From Afipia massiliensis (GTDB lineage: Bacteria > Pseudomonadota > Alphaproteobacteria > Rhizobiales > Xanthobacteraceae): DNA of 64,000 bases. Each line of letters opens with the position of its first letter. Within the stretch, counting starts at the first letter, position 1. The notes under the pieces were generated by a model. That model saw only the letters and a list, made by a program, of their open reading frames with translations. It made no database searches and had not been told where the DNA came from. The position numbers and the translations under genes are program-made. The stretch lies in assembly GCF_001006325.2 (NCBI RefSeq), contig NZ_LBIA02000001.1:3597501-3661500 (forward strand), in the 5' to 3' direction. This document shows positions 35,236 to 43,844 of the stretch, piece by piece.

Positions 35236-38200
35236 ATGAATGCGCTCGTCCGGATTGCCCTGAGCCGACCCTATACTTTCGTCGTACTGGCACTTCTGCT
35301 GCTGATTGTCGGGCCGCTCGCGGCCTTGCGTACACCGACCGATATTTTCCCCGAGATCCGGATTCCGGTGATCGGCGTGGTCTGGTCCTATACCGGCCTG
35401 CCGCCGGACCAGATGTCGGGCCGCATCGTGACGCCGTTCCAGCGCGCACTGACCACGACTGTCAACGACATCGAGCACATCGTCGCCAATTCTTACAACG
35501 GCACCGGCGTCATCAAGATCTTCTTTCAACCCAACGTCGATATCCGCACCGCCAACGCGCAGGTGACCGCGATCTCGCAGACGATGCTCCGGCAGTTGCC
35601 GCAGGGCGCCACGCCGCCGCTGATCCTGAATTACAATGCTTCCACGGTGCCGATCGTCCAGCTTGCGCTGGCAGGCGAAGGACTGACCGAGCAAAACCTG
35701 TTCGACTTTGCCACCAACCAGTTGCGAACGCCGCTGGTGACGGTGCCCGGTGCCGCGATCCCATGGCCGTACGGCGGCAAGCAGCGCCAGATCCAGATCG
35801 ACCTCAACCCGAGCGCGATGCAGGCGCTTGGTCTGTCGGGGCAGGACGTCGCAAACGCGCTGGCCGCGCAAAACCTGATCACGCCTGTCGGCACCCAGAA
35901 GATCGGCGACTTCGAATACAACATCCGGCTTAACAACTCTCCGCTGAAGATCGAAGAGCTTGGCAACCTGCCGATCAGGGTCGTGAACGGGGCCACCGTC
36001 TATATCCGCGACGTGGCGACGGTGCGTGACGGCAATCCGCCGCAAACCAATATCGTTCACGTCGACGGCAACCGCTCCGTGCTGATGATGGTGCTGAAGG
36101 CCGGCGCGACATCGACGCTGGACATCATCTCCGGCATTAAACAGAAGGTCGCCGATATCAAGGATTCGATGCCTGACTCGCTCAGGGTCTCGTTCATCGG
36201 CGATCAGTCGATCTTCGTGCGCGGCGCCATCGCCGGCGTCGCCTTTGAGGGCGTGCTCGCCGCGGTGCTGACCAGCATCATGATCCTGCTGTTCCTGGGA
36301 AGCTGGCGTTCGACCATCATTATCGCGGTCTCGATCCCGCTGTCGGTGCTCGGCGCGATCATTTGCCTCGCGGCGATCGGCGAGACGCTCAACATTATGA
36401 CGCTTGGCGGCCTCGCGCTCGCGGTCGGCATTCTGGTCGACGACGCGACCGTGACCATCGAGAACATCAACTGGCATCTGGAGCAGGGCAAGGAGGTCGA
36501 GGAATCGATCCTCGACGGCGCGCGTCAGATCGTGACGCCGGCGTTCGTATCGCTGCTGTGCATCTGCATCGTGTTCGTGCCGATGTTCTTCCTCACCGGC
36601 GTGTCTCGCTTCCTGTTCGTGCCGATGGCGCTCTCGGTGATGTTCGCCATGGTGTGGTCGTTCATCCTGTCGCGCACGCTTGTGCCGACGATGGCGAAGT
36701 ACCTGCTGCACAAGCACGCCCATGACGAGCACGGCAATGCCGCGGAAAAGCCGCCCACCCGCAATCCGCTGGTGCTGTTCCAGCGCGGCTTCGAGGCCCG
36801 GTTCGAGAAATTTAGGGCGGGCTATCACGGCCTGCTTGAGATGGCGCTCGCTCACCGGCCGATATTCGTCACGGGCTTCCTCGCCTTCGTTGCGCTGTCG
36901 TTCCTGCTTGTGCCGTTCCTCGGCCGCAACTTCTTCCCGTCGGTCGATACCGGCCAGATCCTGATCCACGTCCGCAACCAGATCGGCACCCGTGTCGAGG
37001 AAACTGCGAACCGGCTGGCCGACATCCAGAAGGCGATCCGGCAGGTCATCCCGCCCGACAACATCGACACCATGGCCGATAACATCGGGATGCCGAACAG
37101 CAGCATCAACATGACCTACAACAACACCGGCGTGATCGGTCCGCAGGACGGCGACATCCAGATCAAGCTGAAGGGCGATCACCGCCCGACCGACGACTAT
37201 GTCCGCGAACTGCGCGAGAAGCTGCCGCGCGAATTCCCCGGCGTCTCCTTCGCATTCCTGCCGGCCGACATCGTCAGCCAGATTCTGAACTTCGGCGCGC
37301 CGGCTCCGATCGATCTTCAGGTGCGCGGCAATAATGCCGAGGGGAATTTCAAGTACGCCAACGATCTGCTGCGGCGGATCAGGCTCATTCCCGGCGTAGC
37401 GGACGCGCGGATCCAGCAGTCGCCGAACAGTCCGGGCTTCAATGTCGATGTCGATCGGACCCGCGCGCAGTATGTCGGGCTGACGGCGCGCGACGTCACC
37501 AACAGCATGGTCGTCAATCTCGCCGGCAGTTCGCAGGTGGCGCCGACGTTCTTCCTCAATCCCGAGAACGGCGTGTCGTATTCCATCGTGATGCAGACGC
37601 CGCAGTATCGGATCGACTCGCTGAACAAGCTCGAGGCGCTGCCGATTTCATCGGCGGGGATGGCGACGCCGCCGATCCTCGGCAGCATCGCCAACATCAA
37701 CCGCTCATCCTCCAGCGCCGTGGTGTCGCAGTACGACATCCAGACCATGGTCCAGATCTATGCGACGCCGCAGGGGCGCGATCTCGGCGCGGTGGCGAAG
37801 GACATCAACAAGGTTATCGCCGACACCGCGAACGATGTTCCCAGGGGCAGCCGCGTGGTTCTGCTCGGGCAGGTGGAAACCATGAACAACGCCTTCGCGG
37901 GGCTGCTGTTCGGCCTGCTAGGCGCCATTGTGCTGATCTACCTTCTGATCGTGGTCAACTTCCAGTCGTGGTCCGATCCGTTCGTGATCATATCGGCGCT
38001 GCCGGCGGCACTGGCGGGGATCGTCTGGTTCCTGTTCGCGACCCACACCACGCTGTCGGTGCCCGCGCTGACCGGCGCGATCATGTGCATGGGCGTGGCG
38101 ACGGCGAACTCCGTGCTGGTCATCGCCTTCGCCCGTGAGCGTTATGAGGAATTGGGCGACCCGATCGCCGCCGCGCTCGATGCCGGTTTCGTTCGGTTCC

Positions 38201-38427
38201 GGCCGGTGCTGATGACCGCGCTGGCGATGATCATCGGCATGACGCCGATGGCGCTGGGACTGGGCGAGGGCGGCGAGCAGAACGCGCCGCTCGGACGCGC
38301 CGTGGTCGGCGGGTTGATTTTTGCGACATTTGCCACGTTGATGTTCGTGCCAGTGCTGTTCAGTATGGTTCACAAGAAGATGCCCGCAAAACCTGCGATG
38401 GCACCGGAGATTGTTCATGCGACCTGA
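35236..38427 (+). CDS. RND-family efflux transporter permease
   Basis: A 1063-residue inner-membrane RND pump of the AcrB/HAE type. TM1 and the periplasmic domain open ALSRPYTFVVLALLLLIVGPLAALRTPTDIFPEI. The proton-relay Asp pair is in LAVGILVDDATVTIENINWHLEQG (TM4). FVPMFFLTGVSRFLFVPMALSV and the second six-helix bundle follow, with MTALAMIIGMTPMALGLGEGGEQNAPLGRAVVGG near the C-terminus. The order permease first, adaptor second is less usual. The stop overlaps the adaptor start by 11 bases. No outer-membrane TolC-type gene is adjacent. Confidence 0.94.
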   Translation: MNALVRIALSRPYTFVVLALLLLIVGPLAALRTPTDIFPEIRIPVIGVVWSYTGLPPDQMSGRIVTPFQRALTTTVNDIEHIVANSYNGTGVIKIFFQPNVDIRTANAQVTAISQTMLRQLPQGATPPLILNYNASTVPIVQLALAGEGLTEQNLFDFATNQLRTPLVTVPGAAIPWPYGGKQRQIQIDLNPSAMQALGLSGQDVANALAAQNLITPVGTQKIGDFEYNIRLNNSPLKIEELGNLPIRVVNGATVYIRDVATVRDGNPPQTNIVHVDGNRSVLMMVLKAGATSTLDIISGIKQKVADIKDSMPDSLRVSFIGDQSIFVRGAIAGVAFEGVLAAVLTSIMILLFLGSWRSTIIIAVSIPLSVLGAIICLAAIGETLNIMTLGGLALAVGILVDDATVTIENINWHLEQGKEVEESILDGARQIVTPAFVSLLCICIVFVPMFFLTGVSRFLFVPMALSVMFAMVWSFILSRTLVPTMAKYLLHKHAHDEHGNAAEKPPTRNPLVLFQRGFEARFEKFRAGYHGLLEMALAHRPIFVTGFLAFVALSFLLVPFLGRNFFPSVDTGQILIHVRNQIGTRVEETANRLADIQKAIRQVIPPDNIDTMADNIGMPNSSINMTYNNTGVIGPQDGDIQIKLKGDHRPTDDYVRELREKLPREFPGVSFAFLPADIVSQILNFGAPAPIDLQVRGNNAEGNFKYANDLLRRIRLIPGVADARIQQSPNSPGFNVDVDRTRAQYVGLTARDVTNSMVVNLAGSSQVAPTFFLNPENGVSYSIVMQTPQYRIDSLNKLEALPISSAGMATPPILGSIANINRSSSSAVVSQYDIQTMVQIYATPQGRDLGAVAKDINKVIADTANDVPRGSRVVLLGQVETMNNAFAGLLFGLLGAIVLIYLLIVVNFQSWSDPFVIISALPAALAGIVWFLFATHTTLSVPALTGAIMCMGVATANSVLVIAFARERYEELGDPIAAALDAGFVRFRPVLMTALAMIIGMTPMALGLGEGGEQNAPLGRAVVGGLIFATFATLMFVPVLFSMVHKKMPAKPAMAPEIVHAT

Positions 38428-39625
38428 TCAGGGCTCACGCGTGTCGCCGCGCAAGCTAAGGCTCTACGGCACCGTCGCCATCGGCGTGCTGACTGCCGTG
38501 GTCGTCACTGGCATCATCACCCGCTCGAAGGGCGACGCCCAGCTCAAGGAATGGACCGATGCGCAGGCCGTGCCGTCGGTGGCGGTGACGCTGCCCGGGA
38601 CCAAGCCGCTCAACGCCACGCTCGAGCTGCCGGGCCGGCTGGAAGCCTATTCCCGTGCGCCGATCTATGCGCGGGTCAGCGGCTACCTGAAAGGCTGGAA
38701 GTCCGACATCGGCGCGCAGGTCAAGGCCGGGCAGGAACTGGCTGAAATCGAAGCCCCGGATCTCGACCAGCAGCTGCTGCAGGCGCGCGCGGACCTGGCC
38801 AACGCACAGGCCGCCGCCAAGCTGTCGGCCGCGACGCTGGCCCGCCGCAAGACGCTGCTGGCGTCGAACTTCGTTTCGCAGCAGGAGATCGACGAGCGCT
38901 CGGCCGACCTCGCCAGCAAGGAAGCGCAGGTCAAGTCGCAGCAGGCCAATGTCGAACGTCTCGAGGCGCTCGCCGCCTACAAGCTCGTGACCGCGCCGTT
39001 CGACGGTGTCGTCACCGAACGCAACACCGACGTCGGTGCGCTGATCAGCGGCGGCACCGGTTCGGGTGCCGCGATGTTTGTCGTGTCCAACGTCAGCAAG
39101 CTGCGGCTCTATGTGAACGTGCCGCAGAGCTATCTGCCCGCCATCAAGATGGGCGCGAAGGCGACGGTCACGGTCCCGGAATATGCCAACCGGACCTTCC
39201 CGGCGACCATCGAGGCCTCCGCGCAGTCGGTGGACGTGTCATCCGGCACCACGCGGATGCAGCTGGCCATCGAAAACCCGAAGGGCGAATTGCGCCCCGG
39301 CGCCTACGCCAACGTCAAGCTATCCCTGTCGAGCGACGTGCAGCCCCTGAGCATTCCGGCAAGCGCGCTGGTGTTCAATAGCAGCGGTCTGCGCGTGGCG
39401 ACGGTCAACGCGGGGGACAAGGTACTGTTCAAGACCATCACCATCGCCCGCGATCTCGGCCGCGAGATCGAGATCGCCTCCGGCCTGTCGCCGGACGACC
39501 GGGTCATCGTGACCCCGCTCGACGGTATCGCCGACGGCGATCAGGTCCGCATTGCGGGCGCGGGCAAGAATGGCAAGGACGGCAAGCCGCGGACCAGTTC
39601 CAACAGCACCACCAAGACCGAGTAG
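38417..39625 (+). CDS. RND efflux periplasmic adaptor (membrane fusion protein)
   Basis: A 402-residue adaptor. An N-terminal membrane anchor (GTVAIGVLTAVVVTGIITRSKG) is followed by a biotinyl-lipoyl-like half (YARVSGYLKGWKSDIGAQVKAGQELAEIEAPDLDQQL), a coiled-coil hairpin (ARADLANAQAAAKLSAATL...ASKEAQVKSQQANVERLEAL), the second lipoyl half (LVTAPFDGVVTERNTDVG), and beta-barrel and membrane-proximal domains. It joins the permease to an outer-membrane channel encoded elsewhere. ATG 38417 overlaps the permease end, indicating translational coupling. Confidence 0.93.
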   Translation: MRPDQGSRVSPRKLRLYGTVAIGVLTAVVVTGIITRSKGDAQLKEWTDAQAVPSVAVTLPGTKPLNATLELPGRLEAYSRAPIYARVSGYLKGWKSDIGAQVKAGQELAEIEAPDLDQQLLQARADLANAQAAAKLSAATLARRKTLLASNFVSQQEIDERSADLASKEAQVKSQQANVERLEALAAYKLVTAPFDGVVTERNTDVGALISGGTGSGAAMFVVSNVSKLRLYVNVPQSYLPAIKMGAKATVTVPEYANRTFPATIEASAQSVDVSSGTTRMQLAIENPKGELRPGAYANVKLSLSSDVQPLSIPASALVFNSSGLRVATVNAGDKVLFKTITIARDLGREIEIASGLSPDDRVIVTPLDGIADGDQVRIAGAGKNGKDGKPRTSSNSTTKTE

Positions 39626-39673
39626 CGCCGCGCGCGTCTCCGTGTCACGCTGCAACGGTTCCTGGAGGGGTCC

Positions 39674-40129
39674 ATGCAGTCGCTTTTGGAGATGACCGGC
39701 AGCTTTCGGCTCGGGCCGCATTTCATCGCTCTCGCAGTGGCTTACGTGCTGGCGCTGCCAATCGGATGGAACCGGGAAAAGGCGGAGCGAAGCGCCGGAC
39801 TGCGGACGTTCCCGCTGGTGGCGCTGGCGACCTGCGGCATCGTCCAGGCCACGGAGCACATCCTCGAGGGCCACCCGGAGGGCACTGCGCGCATCATCGA
39901 AGGCTTGATGACGGGCATGGGCTTCATCGGCGGCGGGGCGATCCTGAAAACCGAGAATTCGGTGCGTGGTACCGCCACTGCCGCCAGCCTCTGGGCGACC
40001 GGGGCCACCGGCGCGGCGGTCGGGCTCGGCGCTTACGACGTCGCCGTGATGATCTCCCTGTTCACGTTCCTCACGCTCTGGCTGCTTGCTCCTTTCAAGC
40101 AGGAAGGCAGCGAAGAGGAAAAGAAGTAG
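39674..40129 (+). CDS. MgtC/SapB-family membrane protein
   Basis: A 151-residue protein with four or five transmembrane helices. The family signature is LALPIGWNREKAERSAGLRTFPLVALATCG followed by GLMTGMGFIGGGAILK and VRGTATAASLWATGATGAAVGLG. MgtC proteins modulate the F-ATPase or magnesium homeostasis and help growth in macrophages or low Mg. It is 48 bases downstream of the adaptor gene with its own GGAGGGG, so it may be read from the pump operon. Confidence 0.9.
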   Translation: MQSLLEMTGSFRLGPHFIALAVAYVLALPIGWNREKAERSAGLRTFPLVALATCGIVQATEHILEGHPEGTARIIEGLMTGMGFIGGGAILKTENSVRGTATAASLWATGATGAAVGLGAYDVAVMISLFTFLTLWLLAPFKQEGSEEEKK

Positions 40130-40208
40130 CCGCGCAGCGAGTGTTCTGCGCGCGATCGCGCTTAGAATCCGCGAAGCATTCGCGCGCGGCCGGCCACCGG
40201 GACCGTGT

Positions 40209-40520
40209 CTACTTTCCGACCTTGCCCGGATAACCGGGACTGGAGGTGCTGTCGCCTGGCAGGCCGCTCGGGTACGCGCCGGTCCCGATCGATCCGGGCG
40301 TCGAGGTATTCGGCACGCCGGGCTGGTTGATGCCGGTATTGCGACCGGTCGTTCCGGTGGCTGGCGCCGACGATGGAGGCGGGGTCGCGGGCGAGACGCC
40401 CGGTGAACCGGCCGCCGAACCGCCCGGCGAAGACGGGGGAGCAACCTGGGCGGAGGCCGCCAGCGTCGATGCCGCGAGCGATGCCGCCACCAATGTCGTC
40501 AGGAGCAATTTACGTCGCAT
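40209..40520 (-). CDS. Secreted Pro/Ser/Gly-rich small protein
   Basis: A 103-residue protein with a clear signal peptide (KLLLTTLVAASLAASTLAASA) and a low-complexity mature part of Pro, Ser, Gly, Ala and Thr (APPSSPGGSAAGSPGVSPAT). It contains no cysteine and no recognisable domain. GGAGG precedes the ATG. Possibly an envelope-associated disordered protein. Confidence 0.6.
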   Translation of the reverse strand: MRRKLLLTTLVAASLAASTLAASAQVAPPSSPGGSAAGSPGVSPATPPPSSAPATGTTGRNTGINQPGVPNTSTPGSIGTGAYPSGLPGDSTSSPGYPGKVGK

Positions 40521-40700
40521 TAGAACCTCCGTTGCTATTGGAGGCCCAACACATCGCGGCTTGTCCCGTTCCGGAATTTGCTATGACGTGTTCGCGAAGG
40601 CGTGCCGTAAAAATTTTCACGGTGCCGCTGTTCACGTCTTGGAACCTTCACTGAAACCGAGCATTGTGTTGTCCGTCGGTGTTGTCTGCCGGCTTTTGGG

Positions 40701-40961
40701 ATGAGCGTCATGCGTACCGTCGTCGCCCTCGCGTTTCTATGCGGTGTGTCCGCGCCTTGCATGGCGCAGGAAATGTCACCCAACTTCTTGAAAAAAGAAC
40801 CTTATTTCCTCTCACCGTGGTCCGTCGTCTATGTCGATAACGGCACCTGCGGGGTCGGTAAGGTGATGAAGGTCACGGGCGCGATCGGCGCGCTCCGCCG
40901 CAAGAAAGTCTGCGTCCCGATGGGACCGGAGCAGGCATCGCGAACATTCGCGACGCCCTGA
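40701..40961 (+). CDS. Small secreted protein, DUF6719-like paralogue
   Basis: An 86-residue protein with signal peptide (VVALAFLCGVSAPCMA) and a mature domain VVYVDNGTCGVGKVMKVTGAIG...KKVCVPMG. It shares the VDxGxC...G-x-V-x-G...CV pattern with the 82-residue protein at 27653-27901. The two cysteines may form a disulfide. ATG 40701 or 40710 may be the start. The role is unknown. Confidence 0.65.
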   Translation: MSVMRTVVALAFLCGVSAPCMAQEMSPNFLKKEPYFLSPWSVVYVDNGTCGVGKVMKVTGAIGALRRKKVCVPMGPEQASRTFATP

Positions 40962-40968
40962 TCGCCGG

Positions 40969-41523
40969 TTATCGGCGTCGTTTTCTCCAGAGTTCGACCA
41001 GCGGACCCCGTTGTCCGTACACCGGGTCTGTCTCCGGCAGGGCAACTTGCGGGATCATCCGGATCGCCAGGCGATAGTTCTCCGCCGTCGGGCGCGTGAC
41101 CTGCATCTGCTGGCCGGGCGGATAGGCGCCGACCACGGCGAAATCGTTGCTGGCCGACAGGCACTGATGGCCGGTGCCGGCGGGCAAAATGGCGACATCG
41201 CCCTTTCTGATCTCGAAATCCTCACCATGGTTGCCGCCGAAGCGGACAAGCGCGCGGCCGCGCGTGACGCCCAGCACTTCATGGACCGTCGCGTGATAGT
41301 GCAGATAGTCGAAGATGCCGTTGCGCCAGCTCTGACCCCAGCCGTTCGCGTGAAACATTTCTTCCATAGTCTGCTCCGGATCGCCGTCAACGGCGACGGC
41401 TCCCTTGTAGAGCAGGAACGGCAGCGGGCTGTTCGGGACCAGTCCGTCATCGGGGAAGATGAAGGACACGGGGCTAACCTTGAACGACGCCGTCGGTGGA
41501 TCGGAGTTATAGATTGCAGGCAT
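40969..41523 (-). CDS. Cupin-domain protein
   Basis: A 184-residue single cupin. Motif 1 is seen as FDYLHYHATVHEVLGVTRGRALVRFGG (His, His, Glu ligands) and motif 2 as GDVAILPAGTGHQCL (His ligand). The N-terminal part (FIFPDDGLVPNSPLPFLLYKGAV) resembles YjlB-type cupins of unknown function. The metal site looks complete, so an enzymatic role is possible. It is convergent with the small gene at 40701. Confidence 0.82.
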   Translation of the reverse strand: MPAIYNSDPPTASFKVSPVSFIFPDDGLVPNSPLPFLLYKGAVAVDGDPEQTMEEMFHANGWGQSWRNGIFDYLHYHATVHEVLGVTRGRALVRFGGNHGEDFEIRKGDVAILPAGTGHQCLSASNDFAVVGAYPPGQQMQVTRPTAENYRLAIRMIPQVALPETDPVYGQRGPLVELWRKRRR

Positions 41524-41711
41524 GGGGGCTAATCCATGTTTCCGTCATTCAGATAGGGGATTTTGCCGGCGGCAAAAGCCTGCGCGGCGGGGTGCAGGAA
41601 ATAACGCCTTGACCGTGACTATGTTCCGCGAAACCGGTGCCTCATGAAGAAGGGCGCCGCGATTTTTCGCGACGCCCTGATAGTTGCAGAAGCCTGACGG
41701 CGTAAGTTGCG

Positions 41712-42905
41712 TCAGTCGGCTCTCATGACTTCGCCGAACTGATCCCAGCTTTTGCCATTCCAGCGCTGCATCTGCATCTGTGTGTAAGCCTGGTTCACTT
41801 CAGGTGTTGTATTGACCTTGATGCCGGGCAGAACTGTCGGCAACACAAAGTCCTTGAAGCTCTTGCTTTGCTTTACGATGTTTTCGCGGGACAGATCGCT
41901 GCTGCTCTGCTTGATGAGTTGTTCAAGGATCATGCCCTGCTGGTATCCGTACATGTAGTTCTGGTCGGCGAGGTCCGCGCCGGGCAGATACTTGTTGAAG
42001 AACGCGACGAAATCCTTCACGCCCTGATCGTCCTTCCACTTCGGATCGGTCGGATCCTTCTGGAAGCCAGCCGTCACGACGCCTGTCACCTTGTCCAGGC
42101 CGACCGGCGCGAACGTATTGCCGATCGAGGCCGCGACGAAGTTAACGAGAGTGAGGGGCTTCCAGCCCATCTCGTTCATCTTGCGCAAGGCTTGCGCCGC
42201 GAACTTCGGAGTGCCTGCGATGAGGAGGGCGTCCGGTGCGCTGGCCCTCAGGTTGACGACCTGTGAATCCACTGTCGGGTCGGCAACCTCGTAGGCCATT
42301 GCCACGACCTTGGACGCGTATTCGTCCTTGTAGACCGCTTTCATCGCGACGACGAAATCCTTTCCGAGGTCGTCGTTCTGGTAGAGGACTCCGACTTTCG
42401 CGTTGGGCAACTGGGCGCGGAAGTACTTGGCGTAAATCTTCCCCTCGGTGTCGTAGCTCGGCAGCGCCGTCGTAGTCAGCGGGTAGTCCTTGCTGTCGGT
42501 GAATTTGGTCGCGCCGGTGGTGATGAAGGTGTCCGGAACCTTCCTGCCGGTGATGTATTTGATGGTCGCCGAGTTCGACGGAGTTCCGAGCTGGCCGAAC
42601 ATGAACGAGACTTCGTCGCTCTCGATCAGCTTGCGCGTATGTTCCACGGCCTTCGGCGGGCTGTAGGCGTCATCGTAGGTGATCAGGTTGACCTTGCGGC
42701 CATTGATGCCGCCACGGTCATTGACCTGATTGACGTAGGCGATCAGCCCCTTGCCGGCGTTGCCGAGCGATGAGGCAGGGCCGCTGAACGGGAAGGTCGC
42801 TCCGACCTTGATTTCCGTTGCGGTGACGCCAGGGGCATCGGCGGCGACTGCAGCCGCGGTCAGCGTGAGCGATGCGGCCAGCGCGGCGAATAATATCCTC
42901 GACAT
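41712..42905 (-). CDS. ABC transporter substrate-binding protein (LivK/branched-chain type)
   Basis: A 397-residue periplasmic binding protein with signal peptide (ILFAALAASLTLTAAAVAA) and the Peripla_BP_6 layout: EIKVGATFPFSGPASSLGNAGKGLIAYVNQVNDRGGINGRKVNLITYDDAYSPPKAVE, FMFGQLGTPSN and VGVLYQNDDLGKDF. Members bind branched-chain amino acids, amides or aromatic acids. No permease or ATPase genes are adjacent, so this is an orphan binding protein. GGGAGAG precedes the ATG. The 234-bp upstream gap is AT-rich compared with its surroundings and holds no gene. Confidence 0.92.
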   Translation of the reverse strand: MSRILFAALAASLTLTAAAVAADAPGVTATEIKVGATFPFSGPASSLGNAGKGLIAYVNQVNDRGGINGRKVNLITYDDAYSPPKAVEHTRKLIESDEVSFMFGQLGTPSNSATIKYITGRKVPDTFITTGATKFTDSKDYPLTTTALPSYDTEGKIYAKYFRAQLPNAKVGVLYQNDDLGKDFVVAMKAVYKDEYASKVVAMAYEVADPTVDSQVVNLRASAPDALLIAGTPKFAAQALRKMNEMGWKPLTLVNFVAASIGNTFAPVGLDKVTGVVTAGFQKDPTDPKWKDDQGVKDFVAFFNKYLPGADLADQNYMYGYQQGMILEQLIKQSSSDLSRENIVKQSKSFKDFVLPTVLPGIKVNTTPEVNQAYTQMQMQRWNGKSWDQFGEVMRAD

Positions 42906-43139
42906 AGTGGTTTCTCTCCCGTGAGCCGCCCGTCTACCCGATGCGGACTATTAGTTCGATTTTAGAACTTTAAACTAGCTTCGGCGAAATCAAGGAGCAA
43001 GTGGAAAGAATCCATATTTTAAGGAGATTTATGCGGCATAAGCGCCGTCACTCGTCGCAAAGACGATGCTATAGTATCAATTTTGGACTATTGATTGGCT
43101 CGGCTGTCTGCGGTTTGCCGCCAGCGGATGCCGTCCGCG

Positions 43140-43346
43140 TCAGCGATGCTCGGTAAATTCGTAGCGGTCGAGGATCAGGGTGTTGAAGAAGTCGCCCTTC
43201 GAGGGAGCCCGGCAGAACTGGAAGTAGACCTCACCGGGAACGCCGAAATAGCTGTAGGACCGGCCGCTCGTGAAAGTGACGTGAAGCTCGCGCGCGGGCG
43301 CGTTATACTCGATGCGCGAAATCACGCTTGATGCGACCTGCGGCAT
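43140..43346 (-). CDS. KTSC-domain small protein
   Basis: A 68-residue protein, MPQVASSVISRIEYNAPARE then LHVTFTSGRSYSYFGVPGEV and YFQFCRAPSKGDFFNTLILD, matching the KTSC domain. That domain is found next to or fused with RNA- or nuclease-related proteins in some bacteria. GAGGAC lies 5 bases before the ATG at 43346. It is divergent from clpS with about 97 bases between the starts. The molecular function is unknown. Confidence 0.78.
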   Translation of the reverse strand: MPQVASSVISRIEYNAPARELHVTFTSGRSYSYFGVPGEVYFQFCRAPSKGDFFNTLILDRYEFTEHR

Positions 43347-43443
43347 GCGGTCCTCGTTGCTTTCACTCGTCCCGATATGGGAAGCGAAACGTCCCGTACC
43401 AACCCTGAGATCGTCAACCTCTGCACGTGCCGAGAGATCACAG

Positions 43444-43761
43444 ATGAGCCCGACCACCGTCACACCGAAAACCACCACCAAGACCAAGACCGAGGTCAAG
43501 CTGCAGCGGCCGCCGCTCTACAAGGTGATCCTGCTCAACGACGATTATACGCCGCGCGAATTCGTCGTCAGTGTGCTGAAGGCGGTTTTCCGGATGGGTG
43601 AGGAGACGGCGAGCCGCGTGATGCTGACGGCGCATCAGAAGGGCGCCTGCGTGATCGCGGTCTACACGCGCGACGTCGCCGAGACCAAGGCCAAGGAAGC
43701 GACTGAACTCGGCAAGGCCAAAGGCTATCCGCTGTTCTTCACGACCGAGAAGGAAGAGTAG
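43444..43761 (+). CDS. clpS: ATP-dependent Clp protease adaptor ClpS (orphan paralogue)
   Basis: A 105-residue ClpS, the adaptor that delivers N-degron proteins to ClpAP. The flexible basic N-terminus (TVTPKTTTKTKTEVKLQR) is followed by YKVILLNDDYTPREFVVSVLKAVFRMGEETASRVMLTAHQKG. The NDDYTP motif binds the substrate N-terminus. The following residue, usually the hydrophobic gatekeeper Met in YTPMEFV, is Arg here. No clpA is adjacent, so this is likely the second ClpS paralogue known in alphaproteobacteria. Start at ATG 43444; the longer frame has no homology. Confidence 0.92.
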   Translation: MSPTTVTPKTTTKTKTEVKLQRPPLYKVILLNDDYTPREFVVSVLKAVFRMGEETASRVMLTAHQKGACVIAVYTRDVAETKAKEATELGKAKGYPLFFTTEKEE

Positions 43762-43844
43762 CGGGGCGAAAACCTTCACGATCATGGCTGCCAGTCGTGG
43801 GCGTTGCCTTGCCTGAGCGCCGCGTCAAGCGGTAGCGTGGATCG

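Noticed and set aside
35230-37182. 650-codon open frame opposite the RND permease
   Set aside because: It is the complement of a well supported pump gene and is rich in His/Arg/Asp without motifs.
41645-41683. AGGGCG...CGCCCT hairpin between the cupin and binding-protein genes
   Set aside because: It forms a stem, but there is no T-tract on either strand, so it is left out as a terminator.
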